From a virus, in IMG/VR virus record IMGVR_UViG_3300033149_005501, positions 1-38,385 of that record: a stretch of DNA of 38,385 nucleotides; one strand, written 5' to 3'. Below, piece after piece: positions 31,358 to 38,385 of this stretch. A program made the position numbers and the translations under genes. Numbering within the stretch: position 1 is the first letter of the stretch; the number at the start of each line of letters is the position of its first letter. The notes below the pieces were generated by a model. It saw only the letters and a list, made by a program, of their open reading frames with translations, made no database searches and was not told the DNA's origin.

Positions 31358-31402
31358 ATCAATGCCTTTCTAATATAGGTTAACAAAAACGTTAATTGGA
31401 TA

Positions 31403-31969
31403 TTATATGCTTACCGATGCAGCTGCAGCGAAACCCGTATCATCTTGAGCTGTCCAATATGCATATGAAAATGTTACATCAAATTCCTCAGGACCGGTCT
31501 CTTCTTGGCTTAATGCAATTTCACCCACTGTTGCGGGCCATGCTTGCACCAACCGAATCGAAGTAATAAAAGTACCATCTCTATGCAATTGATGAACTTT
31601 AACATTATCTGATAGATATTGCGATGGAGATCCATATTCCAATTCAGCTGGATTATAACAACGGTCTTGCCATTCTAATAACGCATTGCGCAATGCATGT
31701 GCGGCATCCGCCATAAGCGTAACTGTCCAATCATCATATGTTGGATTGCCTGGTAATCTAAGCCTTAATCCTTGAAATGGTATTTCAACTAATTCTAAAG
31801 TTCTTGGTGGTAGTGTTGTTGCACGCGCATATATACTCTGTGATATAGCATCCCATTCACCACCTAATCCTTCAGGCGGAGCAATCTCAATCAAAAATAA
31901 ATTTGGTCGAGCAAAATCCTTAACTTCATCCGAAAATCGTTTTGGCGTAAAACCTGCAATGCCTGCCAT
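31403..31969 (-). CDS. gp19: tail tube protein (T4 gp19 family), 188 aa
   Basis: Builds the inner tube through which DNA passes. The sequence has the family layout: RPNLFLIEIAPPEGLGG, a strand pair with EIPFQGLRLRLPGNPTYDDW, VTLMADAAHALRNALLEWQD and a final EEFDVTFSYAYW. The start at ATG 31969 (MAGIAGF) has AGGAGG at 9 bases; the GTG at 31975 would leave only 3. It follows the sheath gene as in T4 (gp18-gp19) and is slightly longer than T4 gp19 (163 aa). Confidence 0.93.
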   Translation of the reverse strand: MAGIAGFTPKRFSDEVKDFARPNLFLIEIAPPEGLGGEWDAISQSIYARATTLPPRTLELVEIPFQGLRLRLPGNPTYDDWTVTLMADAAHALRNALLEWQDRCYNPAELEYGSPSQYLSDNVKVHQLHRDGTFITSIRLVQAWPATVGEIALSQEETGPEEFDVTFSYAYWTAQDDTGFAAAASVSI

Positions 31970-31989
31970 TGGCACTATCCTCCTAAATT

Positions 31990-33900
31990 TTAATCTGTCA
32001 CAATTTCTGAGAATTCAATACCAGTTGCCGTGGCAATAAAAGTCAGATTGATTATCTTAATGGCATGAACTGGTTTAATATAAATATCTACAACTAATTC
32101 ACCATTATCTACGACGGATGCTGGATTATTTGTTTCATTACAAATAACATTATAGTCGGTGATTCCTCGCTTACCCTGAATTAATGATAGATAGTGATCT
32201 ATTTGCGTTACCAGTCGGGAGCGAGTAAATACATCGTTTAGCAAAAATAGAAAATCTTCAGCAAAATCGCGAATGGATTTTTCTATTTCGATAAATAGAC
32301 GTCGAATATTAATCTCTCTGAAAGCACCATATGATGTTGACATTGTCCTAAAGCCATATATCATTACGCCCTTATCATTCTTAATAATAGGATTAATTCT
32401 ATTTTGATATAGAGCATCACGTCTCGTTAGTTTAGGATTAACTTTAACATCTACTACATTTTCTATGATACCTCGAGGATTGCCCGCAGGTGCCCACCAT
32501 AGAGCTTCAAGTCTATCATTTTTAACATAAGCGCCGGCCACATAACCAGCAACAGGCACCCACTTATATTCATTTATATAGATATCATATATCTTAAAAT
32601 AGTTACCATATATGGCAGCATAATTTGAATTAATATTTAATGTATTAGATACATAATCGCTCATTGATGAAATTGGATATGCTGCTTCGGTATATGTTTT
32701 GGGCATCGACAATATAACAAACATATCTTTTCTTTCTTCAGCGATTGACACCAATTGTTGTTTCATAACATCGGCCAATCCTGGATCAATTAAGAGATCT
32801 ACATCAAAATCTTCATTATTTGCTATTTCAGAATCAGATACCGAAATCATATTCGCTGTTGGTAGTGTATTTCGGTCATCAAGGCCGCCGCCCAGAGCAG
32901 TTTTAGGGAATGATACCGCATTTACACCAGTAGCAACATCATCACCTGCTATAAATACATTGATGTAGTTTGAACTATCATTAACTACATTCTTCGCAAA
33001 TAAACTTTCGTTTCTCCAATCCTTTTCATTGGGATCTGTGGAGCATAGAAAATGCTCGGCTAAATTATCATTTTCATCGTATACCAAAAGAACAAATTGT
33101 GTTGTTGTTTCCGGACCTGGTTCCCTTGTATATTCACCTAATCGCGTAATATCAACATCATATGTAGAACTATTGATAACATCATCTTTTAGTAATGAAC
33201 TACTAAGATCACCGCTTGTTGACCAGGTATAAGTATTTCCATCGGTTCCTATTCCAGATGTTGATGCGCTACCGGTATAGAAAGCTTCGCCTATTAATTT
33301 TTCATGTGCGGTGCTTGTAGCTTCTGATATCGACGTGCGAAGGGCATTCAATGTATCCCAATCTGTTTTGTTTATTCCCACAACGTCAATATCATTATAG
33401 AATGACCCGGTGCCTATGGCTGAGATATATAATAATTCTTCGACACCCGTCAAATCATCCATATCGGAATATTCTAGCGGAAAATCATCCGGTTCGATTA
33501 GGAGGTGGGTTCCGGCTACTGCACCCGCTGATGTTGGAACAGTTGTTGACCCGCTTGTATCAACAACCATGGTTGCGGCGCGGGCATTATCCCCTTCGCA
33601 ACGGATGAAATATAATGTATTACCGTGATTGAAATATCCCTTGGCCGAATAATATGAATTTGATGTAGTTTCAATAGAAGTGCCACCGCCGGCTGACGGC
33701 GACGCCGAATTCGTGGTTGTATCGGGTTTACCAAAGGTATCAACAAAATCTTGTTCATTAGTAACCAATGTTGCTTCATTGAGCGGTCCGCGTGTACTAA
33801 CACCTATAATACACGCTGAAGTTGTACCTACTAACGGAACAACTTGCGATCTGTCCTTTTCTTTTATAATAATAGTAGGGCTTCGTTCCCCTTTTGCCAT
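31990..33900 (-). CDS. gp18: tail sheath protein (T4 gp18 family), 636 aa
   Basis: The contractile sheath subunit. The N-terminus (SPTIIIKEKDRSQVVPLVGT followed by TSACIIGVSTRGPLNE) and the C-terminal domain (VNPKLTRRDALYQNRINPII, then IRRLFIEIEKSIRDFAEDFL and a final AIKIINLTFIATATGIEF strand) are typical of gp18-type sheaths. Length is near T4 gp18 (659 aa). ATG 33900 is chosen over GTG 33903 because AGGAGG lies 6 bases before it. A TATAAATA box at 34049-34056 and the capsid terminator lie upstream, so this gene starts the tail unit. Confidence 0.95.
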   Translation of the reverse strand: MAKGERSPTIIIKEKDRSQVVPLVGTTSACIIGVSTRGPLNEATLVTNEQDFVDTFGKPDTTTNSASPSAGGGTSIETTSNSYYSAKGYFNHGNTLYFIRCEGDNARAATMVVDTSGSTTVPTSAGAVAGTHLLIEPDDFPLEYSDMDDLTGVEELLYISAIGTGSFYNDIDVVGINKTDWDTLNALRTSISEATSTAHEKLIGEAFYTGSASTSGIGTDGNTYTWSTSGDLSSSLLKDDVINSSTYDVDITRLGEYTREPGPETTTQFVLLVYDENDNLAEHFLCSTDPNEKDWRNESLFAKNVVNDSSNYINVFIAGDDVATGVNAVSFPKTALGGGLDDRNTLPTANMISVSDSEIANNEDFDVDLLIDPGLADVMKQQLVSIAEERKDMFVILSMPKTYTEAAYPISSMSDYVSNTLNINSNYAAIYGNYFKIYDIYINEYKWVPVAGYVAGAYVKNDRLEALWWAPAGNPRGIIENVVDVKVNPKLTRRDALYQNRINPIIKNDKGVMIYGFRTMSTSYGAFREINIRRLFIEIEKSIRDFAEDFLFLLNDVFTRSRLVTQIDHYLSLIQGKRGITDYNVICNETNNPASVVDNGELVVDIYIKPVHAIKIINLTFIATATGIEFSEIVTD

Positions 33901-34048
33901 CACTGTCCTCCTCGTATAGCAATTACAGCATTTGGAGTCTTAAGCAGTAAATGATATTGGGCTTTCAAATAATAGGTCTGGTTTCATATATACACCCCAT
34001 ATCATTATTATATATAAGAAAACAGACTCATTTACTATAATAATTAAC

Positions 34049-34056
34049 TATTTATA
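34049..34056 (-). promoter_or_regulatory. T4-late-type TATAAATA box
   Basis: The minus strand reads TATAAATA, the exact consensus of T4 late promoters, which are used by a phage sigma factor with a sliding clamp. It lies just after the capsid terminator and about 150 bases before the sheath start, a sensible place for a late promoter of the tail genes. An eight-base AT motif also arises by chance in AT-rich DNA. A similar TATAAAAATA occurs upstream of the capsid gene. Confidence 0.4.
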
Positions 34057-34059
34057 TAA

Positions 34060-34091
34060 AGAAAGGCGGTGGATATATCCACCGCCTTTCT
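34060..34091 (-). terminator. terminator after the capsid gene, perfect 32-bp palindrome
   Basis: AGAAAGGCGGTGGATA at 34060-34075 is followed by its exact reverse complement to 34091. On the minus strand it folds as a 14-bp stem with a 4-base loop, beginning 21 bases after the capsid stop and followed by TTTATATAAAT. It should end most transcripts of the head genes, keeping capsid expression separate from the tail genes. Confidence 0.9.
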
Positions 34092-34112
34092 AATATAACC
34101 ACTATGGATCTA

Positions 34113-35495
34113 TTAACCAATAGCAGTTGATCCTTCAGTGATATTGCTACCGCTGCTAACGTAAGGAACGGTTGTGCTACCACCAGTTGTCGTCCAAGTA
34201 CCCATGCTACCACCAAGGTCAACTGAAATGTAACGATAATAATTTTCAGCACCAAATAGGTTGGTTGCAAGAGCGTATCTTGACATTACGCCCATGCGTG
34301 GGTTGAACGAATCTTGAGAAGTTGCACGACTAAGCATTATTGGTACGTATGGGCAGAAAACTAAGCCGGAGTCGGCACCGCCGGCGCCCTTATAACCAAC
34401 AATTGCATAGTCATTAGTGTTCTCATACATATCGCGATAGACGGTAAAGCGGCCGCAGCGGCCAACTTTCGACACGCCTACCTGAGCAGTATTAATATCT
34501 TCATCCACTACTGATGAAACGAATTCTGACATACTTTCCAGCATTGCGCAAACCCTCGGCGATGCAATAACCCAATTGCCGGCACCCCGACGGGTTGACC
34601 GTGCAATATCATTACTTGCAGCAAGAAGTTTGGTGTAGAAAGTACGATAGATTTCTTGTTCCCAACGTCCATCGGCTCCCGGACCACCACCAGTGGTGTA
34701 AGTCCAGGTATATGCGCCACCTGCTTGTGCTAATTGCTTGAGATAGTAAAGAACTTCTCTATCTATCTCAGCACCAATCTCATATTGGAGAGCATCAGCA
34801 ATTTGGTCGCCAACACTTAGATTATGCATGGTTTCCAGGTCTTGATCTGTTTCAAGTGTCCAAAGTGCTCTGAGTTTGCGGCTCTTTGCGTAGATAACGC
34901 TTGACTGTACCGTAACGGTTAAGTCATTCATTTGTGCGCCCGAAGCACCGGCGATTTCAGTAGCACTTTCACCAAGACGCTCTGCTTCGTACGTCCAATA
35001 TGGGCCAGAATAGCCAGAAACAGGTGCGGTTGATGGGGCCCCAATCTCATTACCAGCTGTCGCGCCATCTGCCGTTGTGCCATAGTGGAACCGTAATGCA
35101 TATGCAAGTCCCACTGGGCCAGCCATTGGCTGAACAGCAACGAGTTCGTTGGTAATAAGAGCTGGGAAGATACGCCTTAGCATAGGCAGGACTATTTGCT
35201 TGTATCTTTCAATACCCGATATATCGGTGTCACCAACAGGAAAGCCGCCGGTTCCAACGGAACCAAATCCAGCTTCCTGAATCATTTTACGACCCGATTG
35301 GCTATTGAAGAAGCGATCGGTCGTATCAAGAATCTTCATGGTGTTCTCGCGAACATCCTTGTCCTTGATAGCCAACTCACCTTGTACAAGCTTGCCCCAC
35401 TTTTCGTATAGCCGATGGAGATCGTTTTGAGTCCATTGAGGAATATTTTGGATTTCCTCTTGGACCCGTCTACGACGCGATAGTCTCCGATTCAT
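34113..35495 (-). CDS. gp23: major capsid protein (T4 gp23 family), 460 aa
   Basis: The shell protein with an HK97-type fold. The hallmark stretch PALITNELVAVQPMAGPVGL with AYALRFHYG after it (111-139) matches gp23 proteins. The N-terminal 74 residues are a propeptide starting MNRRLSRRRRVQEEIQ. By alignment with T4 (cut after Glu65), the prohead protease should cut MIQE-A between Glu74 and Ala75, leaving a mature protein of 386 residues. GAGGAGG lies 6 bases before the ATG at 35495, consistent with very high expression. It is followed directly by a strong terminator. Confidence 0.97.
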   Translation of the reverse strand: MNRRLSRRRRVQEEIQNIPQWTQNDLHRLYEKWGKLVQGELAIKDKDVRENTMKILDTTDRFFNSQSGRKMIQEAGFGSVGTGGFPVGDTDISGIERYKQIVLPMLRRIFPALITNELVAVQPMAGPVGLAYALRFHYGTTADGATAGNEIGAPSTAPVSGYSGPYWTYEAERLGESATEIAGASGAQMNDLTVTVQSSVIYAKSRKLRALWTLETDQDLETMHNLSVGDQIADALQYEIGAEIDREVLYYLKQLAQAGGAYTWTYTTGGGPGADGRWEQEIYRTFYTKLLAASNDIARSTRRGAGNWVIASPRVCAMLESMSEFVSSVVDEDINTAQVGVSKVGRCGRFTVYRDMYENTNDYAIVGYKGAGGADSGLVFCPYVPIMLSRATSQDSFNPRMGVMSRYALATNLFGAENYYRYISVDLGGSMGTWTTTGGSTTVPYVSSGSNITEGSTAIG

Positions 35496-35609
35496 AGACG
35501 ACCTCCTCGTTACAAAAAGTTATCCTTATCTATTTTACTCCTTGTTAACGACCTCTCTGCCCCATTCAAATAGCAAAGATAGTAATTTCTGTATTTTTAT
35601 AATATCAAT

Positions 35610-36779
35610 TTATTTTGACATTACTGCATCAGCTACGACATCCCAATTAATAGCATCTGCACGCCAAAGATTTGACATTGTGTTCTTTACATATTGCCTG
35701 GCGTCCTTGATAAGCGTTTCCTTTGTCATTTCATCATCGACGAGATGACGTTCAAGATAGCTCGCAAGTCTCTCTGCTTCCGTTCTCCCGGATGTTAAGA
35801 ATTTAAGAAATTTCTTAGTATAACTATCGCGGGACTCTTTTATTTCAACATCTCGTAATTTTTTGTCATCTGGGCCATTGCCCGTTAAGCGTGCGGCATA
35901 TATCTCAACCGGATCTGGTTTTTGGTTCTCTCTAATAGCTTGTCTTGAATTTCGACGTATTCTATCGCGATCGACTGTTAAAGTGCCATCTGATAAGCTG
36001 CGACGTAGGCTACGTCTACCTGATCTCGATTCTCTTAGTGACCGACGACGAGTAGTTTTAGATCCGGTGGAATGCTGGATCAATGCATCAAAAAGAGACT
36101 CCCAAGAATTTTTTACCTCTTCGGCACTTTCCTTGGTTTCCAAAAGCTCCCGCATTTGGTCTCTATACTTAACGGGCAATTCACTAACAATCGTACTAAT
36201 TGCCTCGTTCTTTTGTGCCTCTTTTAGACGAGTAGCAAAATCTAGTTTTTCTTCAATCAGCTTTGATCGCTTTGCTTCGCTTTCTTCAAGAGCCATCTTT
36301 AGCTCTTCAACATATGATGCTGCTTCCGAATCAAGTCCAAGTGCGCTTTCAGCAAATGCGGTCCTAATTGAATCTATAATTGGCTCAAATGTTGCTACCT
36401 TAGCTTCGGCTATAAGTAGATCTTCAGGAATAGCATTATCAATGTAAAACTCAAGATATTTCGAAATGTTCTCGACCAGTTTTGCTATCTCTGATTCATA
36501 TTTCCTCTCTGTCTTTTGCTTATATGCTGCTAGCTCTTCGTCAAGAATTTTCATTACTTCTTCAACGTTTTCTTCGAAAATCTCCGTTGCTGCATCAGCT
36601 GCTTTGTCGGCAATTTCGGCCTCCGCCACTTCAACGGCTGCAGCAACTTTATCATCAACCTTTTCATTGAGTACTTCACCGATAAAGGCTGTTATCTCAT
36701 CGACAATCTTATCAGATACTGCATCCTTATCAAAGGCGGCTATAAGCATGGCCCGAACTTGCGTTTTAATTTTATCCAT
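35610..36779 (-). CDS. gp22: prohead core scaffold protein (gp22-like) with C-terminal extension, 389 aa
   Basis: Scaffold proteins fill the prohead and are degraded by the prohead protease. Residues 1-235 are acidic, Ala/Glu-rich coiled coil (KVAAAVEVAEAEIADKAADA), with possible cut sites FIGE (32-35) and VLNE (36-39), as in T4 gp22. The gene sits between gp67-like and capsid genes as in T4. Unusually, it continues with an Arg/Ser-rich linker (RRRSLRESRSGRRSLRRSLS, about 245-264) and a further helical domain of over 100 residues that T4 gp22 (269 aa) lacks. GAGGTG precedes the ATG, which overlaps the gp67-like stop. Confidence 0.85.
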   Translation of the reverse strand: MDKIKTQVRAMLIAAFDKDAVSDKIVDEITAFIGEVLNEKVDDKVAAAVEVAEAEIADKAADAATEIFEENVEEVMKILDEELAAYKQKTERKYESEIAKLVENISKYLEFYIDNAIPEDLLIAEAKVATFEPIIDSIRTAFAESALGLDSEAASYVEELKMALEESEAKRSKLIEEKLDFATRLKEAQKNEAISTIVSELPVKYRDQMRELLETKESAEEVKNSWESLFDALIQHSTGSKTTRRRSLRESRSGRRSLRRSLSDGTLTVDRDRIRRNSRQAIRENQKPDPVEIYAARLTGNGPDDKKLRDVEIKESRDSYTKKFLKFLTSGRTEAERLASYLERHLVDDEMTKETLIKDARQYVKNTMSNLWRADAINWDVVADAVMSK

Positions 36780-36981
36780 CGCTCACCTCATTGTTTGGTT
36801 CCGTGTCGGGTTTACTATCTGCTTGTTCTGAATCTATATCAAACATAAACCGTGCAGTATCTGCAACTCTGTCAACAATACGATCTTCGATCTCTCTGGT
36901 CAGAAAACTTTCTGCCCCGGCATAATCCCCCGACTGAATGGCATTCACAAAATTTTTCAAATTTTTTTGATCTGCACACAT
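36772..36981 (-). CDS. gp67: small prohead core protein (gp67-like), 69 aa
   Basis: The layout is that of T4 gp67: an N-terminal helix (NLKNFVNAIQSGDYAGAESF) with the NAI-x-SGD motif seen in T4-family core proteins, a basic/acidic middle helix, and a disordered acidic tail (IDSEQADSKPDTEPNNEVSD). T4 gp67 is 80 aa and sits in the core with gp22. The gene lies between protease and scaffold; in T4 it lies before the protease. GAGGAG precedes the ATG at 36981. Confidence 0.75.
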   Translation of the reverse strand: MCADQKNLKNFVNAIQSGDYAGAESFLTREIEDRIVDRVADTARFMFDIDSEQADSKPDTEPNNEVSDG

Positions 36982-37012
36982 ATAGCATTCTCCTCAATAG
37001 ATATATATAGCG

Positions 37013-37711
37013 TTACTTAGTAATTTTCTGTAAAAATTCTGAAAAAGTAGTAAGTTTTGTTTGATTTATATTAGATTTAGGTAGGTTTGCCAGTGCTTCC
37101 TCAAACCAATCATATGCTTCCTCTATAACTCGAATTCTTCCATCCTTGCTTTCTTGAATAATATACTCTTTATTTTCTCTCACTGCATCAATTAGCGCAT
37201 CCGGTTGAGATGGCGTGCCCACCAAATCATAAGCTATAATATCATAATCAGAGACAAAATCTACATTATTTCCAGTATTTTCATTCTTCCTCTCATTCAC
37301 AACACCAAGACCACGAGAACTAATACCAATAACAACATCGTCATTTATTAGAGTAGCTCCAATTTTTCCAAGAGGAGTGTTTAATAATCTTGCTTCTCCA
37401 ATGACAACATTGTCTTTCCAAAACAAGCGCTCAACGATATGAGATGCTCGTTCCAGATTAATCGATACACTTTCTGGGTGGTCTAATTCACCAAGTGATT
37501 GTTTCTTTGCAATCTTATTGACAGTATATGCCTCTACTGAAACATCTAAAACCGATTTGGGATATACGCGACCATTCTGATTCTCTATATCCGCAAAGTG
37601 AAATGGCCCCCTGAATCGCATTATGGGGGCGCCATTGCGTTTTTCGTTGATAACCTCAAAATCGCTAAAAGATAGCATTTCTGTTAAAAGCGTTCCTTTT
37701 TTTAGTGTCAT
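37013..37711 (-). CDS. gp21: prohead maturation protease (T4 gp21 family), 232 aa
   Basis: Cuts the scaffold, capsid propeptide and internal proteins during head maturation. The serine protease motifs are clear: GELDHPE with catalytic His78, and GISSRG with Ser131/132, then YDLVGTPSQPDA, all as in gp21/S77 proteases. Near the C-terminus YIIQE-S (Ile185-Gln186-Glu187) matches the MIQE-A site predicted in the capsid protein and may be a self-cleavage site. T4 gp21 is similar in size (212 aa). AGGAGG precedes the ATG at 37711. Confidence 0.95.
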   Translation of the reverse strand: MTLKKGTLLTEMLSFSDFEVINEKRNGAPIMRFRGPFHFADIENQNGRVYPKSVLDVSVEAYTVNKIAKKQSLGELDHPESVSINLERASHIVERLFWKDNVVIGEARLLNTPLGKIGATLINDDVVIGISSRGLGVVNERKNENTGNNVDFVSDYDIIAYDLVGTPSQPDALIDAVRENKEYIIQESKDGRIRVIEEAYDWFEEALANLPKSNINQTKLTTFSEFLQKITK

Positions 37712-37723
37712 GGTGTCCTCCTA

Positions 37724-38119
37724 CTAACCACCAGCAAATATTTTTAGCGCGGCCAATATTAATGAAATTATGCTGGCTGAAATCGAAGATATTAATGCCA
37801 ACATGACTTTTCTATTTTTGCTTGAGCCGCGTAGCTCCGAAAGTTGTATTTGTATTGATTGTATTCGTTCATCTATGGCATTAAGCCATTGATATATTTT
37901 TTCCACATCCTCTTGAGTTAATGGGAAAAATTCCTTGTGTTTAGACATATATAATTGCAGTACATTAGTAACCAATGCCGAAATTTGATCGATTTCCTTC
38001 TTTGATAAATCTCGCTCTTTGTAAAATTCAGAAATTATATCGCGAACATAAAGTTTAAAATAATTCTCATCAAAATTAGCCAGAAATCCTATATGTGATG
38101 ATCTATTACCTTCGACCAT
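37724..38119 (-). CDS. tail-anchored membrane protein, 131 aa
   Basis: The first 100 residues are helical and charged, including ERIQSIQIQLSELRG, a likely coiled coil. Residues about 104-128 are one hydrophobic segment (VMLALISSISASIISLILAA) preceded by KNRK, so the protein is anchored by its C-terminus with the bulk in the cytoplasm. It lies directly before the protease gene. In T4, proheads start on the inner membrane, so a membrane-bound assembly role is possible, but a role in lysis cannot be excluded. No family recognised. Confidence 0.65.
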   Translation of the reverse strand: MVEGNRSSHIGFLANFDENYFKLYVRDIISEFYKERDLSKKEIDQISALVTNVLQLYMSKHKEFFPLTQEDVEKIYQWLNAIDERIQSIQIQLSELRGSSKNRKVMLALISSISASIISLILAALKIFAGG

Positions 38120-38130
38120 AATTTTCTATC

Positions 38131-38385
38131 TTACCTCGTTGAAGAAAAGGCAGTAGCAAATATCCCACCCAATAATACCAATCGTACAAGGGTGGATATT
38201 TCCCCAGGGCCATCTAGTTTTCCATTCTCCGGATTTTTGATTCGATTAAGTATTTCATCGTCATTCATATCCGATGTTAGTATTTCACATAGATTATTAA
38301 AATCTGAATCAATAATGATAGTATTGTTCGGAATATACAATAGAATTCGTCGCGCGATTCGCTTCGAATAAATATTGCGTATAAG
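38131..38385 (-). CDS. partial protein with C-terminal hydrophobic segment, start beyond the right edge
   Basis: The frame is open to the end of the window. A TTG at 38340 is possible, but the codons before it (IRNIYSKRIARRILL) look coding and resemble the basic N-terminal helices of the small head-protein genes, so the true start is probably outside. Near the C-terminus TLVRLVLLGGIFATAFSS is hydrophobic enough to be a short membrane segment. It is the first gene seen of the head unit, 11 bases before the next start. Function unknown. Confidence 0.5.
   Translation of the reverse strand, partial: LIRNIYSKRIARRILLYIPNNTIIIDSDFNNLCEILTSDMNDDEILNRIKNPENGKLDGPGEISTLVRLVLLGGIFATAFSSTR

Noticed and set aside
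35863-36831. Long plus-strand ORFs of 194 and 121 aa opposite the scaffold gene
   Set aside because: Ser-rich products are the shadow of Glu/Ala-rich coiled-coil codons; no ribosome sites and the minus-strand gene is clear.
1-38385. Alternative genetic code (TGA or TAG reassigned)
   Set aside because: TAA, TAG and TGA all end well-supported genes in this window, and the large structural genes contain no internal stops.

Overview
This window is a piece of the genome of a large tailed bacteriophage with a contractile tail, related to T4 in its head and tail machinery. The evidence is a nearly complete set of T4-family structural genes on the minus strand: prohead protease (gp21 type), prohead core proteins (gp22 and gp67 types), major capsid protein (gp23 type), tail sheath (gp18), tail tube (gp19), a gp26-type protein, tape measure, wedge proteins (gp53, gp25, gp6), hub and spike (gp27 and gp5 types), tail terminator (gp15) and portal (gp20). 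The DNA is AT-rich. Ribosome binding sites are strong AGGAGG types and one intact tRNA is of bacterial type, so the host is a bacterium, but I cannot name it. Two small gene families common in cellular microbes (FmdB-type zinc ribbon, DUF5320-type Gly-rich protein) sit among the phage genes.

Layout: 1-2972 reads rightward. It holds one intact unknown gene (270-1160), then about 1.7 kb of short, apparently decayed reading frames, a good sigma70-like promoter, a tRNA-Ile, a tRNA-Ala-like gene with a poor acceptor stem, and a strong terminator at 2935-2972. Everything from 2971 to the right edge is transcribed leftward, so the two blocks converge on that terminator.

Reading the leftward block in its direction of transcription (right to left), 38385-34113 is the head module: two small membrane proteins, protease, gp67-like core, scaffold, capsid. 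It ends in a perfect 32-bp palindromic terminator, followed by an exact T4-late-type TATAAATA box. The tail module follows (33900-21361): sheath, tube, gp26-like protein with an overlapping frame, tape measure, baseplate, hub and tail terminator. The portal lies at its end instead of beside the protease as in T4. Host-contact genes follow (19781-9478): large fibre or spike proteins, a mucin-like fibre with a Cys-rich tip, a Cys-rich protein, a glycosyltransferase with a DxH motif, the DUF5320-type protein and a second fibre. From 9466 to 2971 come about 18 small genes. Many share a basic amphipathic N-terminus ending in [IL]-x-E, which looks like a capsid-targeting peptide cut by the phage's own protease.

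The most notable points are: (1) a possible mucin-type glycosylation cassette, with a TTTTTAAP repeat stalk two genes upstream of a glycosyltransferase resembling the GalNAc-transferase type; (2) a perfect 29-bp tandem duplication whose removal would fuse two adjacent fibre ORFs exactly in frame into one protein of 1440 residues; (3) a candidate family of packaged internal head proteins; (4) a 16-residue solenoid repeat protein with a regular cysteine ladder; (5) a hairpin with three copies of one arm beside the start of a small gene.
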